Position numbers and translations under genes: made by a program
Assembly (NCBI GenBank): GCA_963589235.1
Contig: CAVAJX010000053.1
Span: 1-14,730, forward strand
DNA from: CAG-877 sp963589235
Lineage (GTDB): Bacteria > Bacillota_I > Bacilli_A > RF39 > UBA660
Reading direction: 5' to 3'
DNA length: 14,730 bases
In this document: piece after piece, positions 14,007-14,730 of the stretch
How the letters are laid out: every line of letters begins with the position of its first letter
Numbering within the stretch: the stretch's first letter is position 1
The notes under the pieces: model-generated
Databases searched by the model: none
Told to the model about the DNA's origin: nothing
Seen by the model: only the letters and a program-made list of their open reading frames with translations

Positions 14007-14671
14007 ATTTCTTCAATTAACTTAAGTATCTCTTCATTAATATCTTCAATACTTCTAAGTTCTCCCTCTTTAACACATTCAATTTTATCCCAGTTATATA
14101 ATTCAACTAATTCTAAATATGCTCTTTCAGCACCTTTTAAATGTTCTGGAGACTTTTCATTTTCATCTAAATTAACTCTGTTTTTCTTTAACTCACATGA
14201 ATATTCATAAGGAACATGTAAAAATATTGTCTTATCAGGTTTAGGTAATTGTAATAACCAGTATTCTAACTTATCTATCCATTGATACATATTAAATCTT
14301 TCATCTTTATCTTTTATTTTACTACCTTGATGAGCTAAATTAGAAGTAGTATATCTATCAAGTAAAACATAATAACCTTCATCAAGTAACTTTAATGCTT
14401 TATCAATATTATACTTTCTATCAGCGGCATAATATAAACAAGATACTTTAGGATCTACATTAGGAGCTCCTTCTTTAAAATATCCTTCACATATCTCTGG
14501 CTTACCTAAATATGCACCACCAACTATTTTACCAGTAGGAGTATCATACATTGGAAAACTAAAATATGCACACTTCTTACCTAAAGATTTTAATTTTTCT
14601 ACTAATAATTTTGACTGTGTTTCTTTTCCTGAACAGTCAGTTCCTTCTATAACAATAATCTTTCCAGTCAT
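14000..14671 (-). CDS. tmk: dTMP kinase (thymidylate kinase)
   Basis: Cytosolic kinase phosphorylating dTMP to dTDP with ATP in dTTP synthesis. The 223-residue product has the P-loop EGTDCSGKET (Gly10 to Thr18, Lys16), the segment YFSFPMYDTPTG, YYAADRKYN (80-88) and the DRY motif (105-107, LLDRYTTSN). A charged LID-like region follows (KKNRVNLDENEKSPEH). The P-loop has Cys-Ser where many enzymes have Gly-Ser or Gly-Ala, which seems tolerated in this branch of the family. ATG at 14671 is preferred: GAGGAG lies 8 nt upstream, while a GTG at 14680 falls inside that site. It is convergent with pilB and has no evident functional link to the pilus genes. No convincing promoter was found in the 59 bp available upstream. 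Confidence 0.92.
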   Translation of the reverse strand: MTGKIIVIEGTDCSGKETQSKLLVEKLKSLGKKCAYFSFPMYDTPTGKIVGGAYLGKPEICEGYFKEGAPNVDPKVSCLYYAADRKYNIDKALKLLDEGYYVLLDRYTTSNLAHQGSKIKDKDERFNMYQWIDKLEYWLLQLPKPDKTIFLHVPYEYSCELKKNRVNLDENEKSPEHLKGAERAYLELVELYNWDKIECVKEGELRSIEDINEEILKLIEEMN

Positions 14672-14730
14672 AATAATCACTCCTCGTATAATAGTTTTTG
14701 TAAGTGATTTATTTTTAATATTTTACTTAC

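Noticed and set aside
14700..14730. Inverted repeat GTAAGT ... ACTTAC upstream of tmk
   Set aside because: Only a 6-8 bp stem with a long AT loop at the window edge; without flanking sequence it cannot be called an operator or terminator.

Overview
The window comes from a low-GC Gram-positive (Bacillota) chromosome. By eye GC is near 30%. Genes start with ATG or TTG behind strong Shine-Dalgarno sites, and peptidoglycan and Bacillus-type genes are present (murI, yitT-like, ylbJ-like, ylbL-like). TGA acts as a stop (response regulator, transposase remnant) and Trp is TGG, so this is not a Mycoplasma-code organism. An uncultured gut Bacilli or Clostridia lineage is my best guess, but the taxon cannot be fixed from the sequence alone.

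Layout, left to right. (1) 93-3284, minus: a pilus-related operon with a 903-residue type IV prepilin carrying Ig-like repeats, then a small membrane-anchored protein. Its promoter overlaps a terminator-like hairpin at 3346-3377. (2) 3457-4296, minus: a DDE transposase remnant that has lost its C-terminal catalytic part. (3) 4487-6106, minus: yitT-like transporter and murI (glutamate racemase), with a clear promoter and a strong terminator. (4) 6177-8110, minus: an OmpR-type response regulator and histidine kinase in a 4-bp-overlapping pair. The leader upstream carries three AAGTAGTA motifs spaced exactly 70 bp apart. (5) 8344-9904, minus: a YlbL-like PDZ/Lon protease followed by a HAD-type nucleotidase. 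(6) 9945-10832, plus: a YlbJ-like membrane protein, divergent from the ylbL-like gene. (7) 10825-12037, minus: two prepilin-like proteins. (8) 12129-13943, plus: a PilB/GspE pilus assembly ATPase with a 171-residue Thr/Pro-rich tail. (9) 14000-14671, minus: dTMP kinase.

The common theme is a type IV pilus system split over two loci about 7.5 kb apart. One locus has the assembly ATPase and two small pilins, transcribed divergently from a shared palindromic -10 region. The other has a giant repeat-containing pilin, the best candidate for an adhesive or tip subunit, and its small partner. The platform protein (PilC/GspF), prepilin peptidase and alignment proteins are not in the window. Genes are tightly packed: four of the intrinsic terminators contain the stop codon of the gene they terminate, and two terminators abut or overlap the next promoter. 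No gene-free stretch exceeds 300 bases, and no tRNA, rRNA, CRISPR array or recognisable riboswitch was seen.
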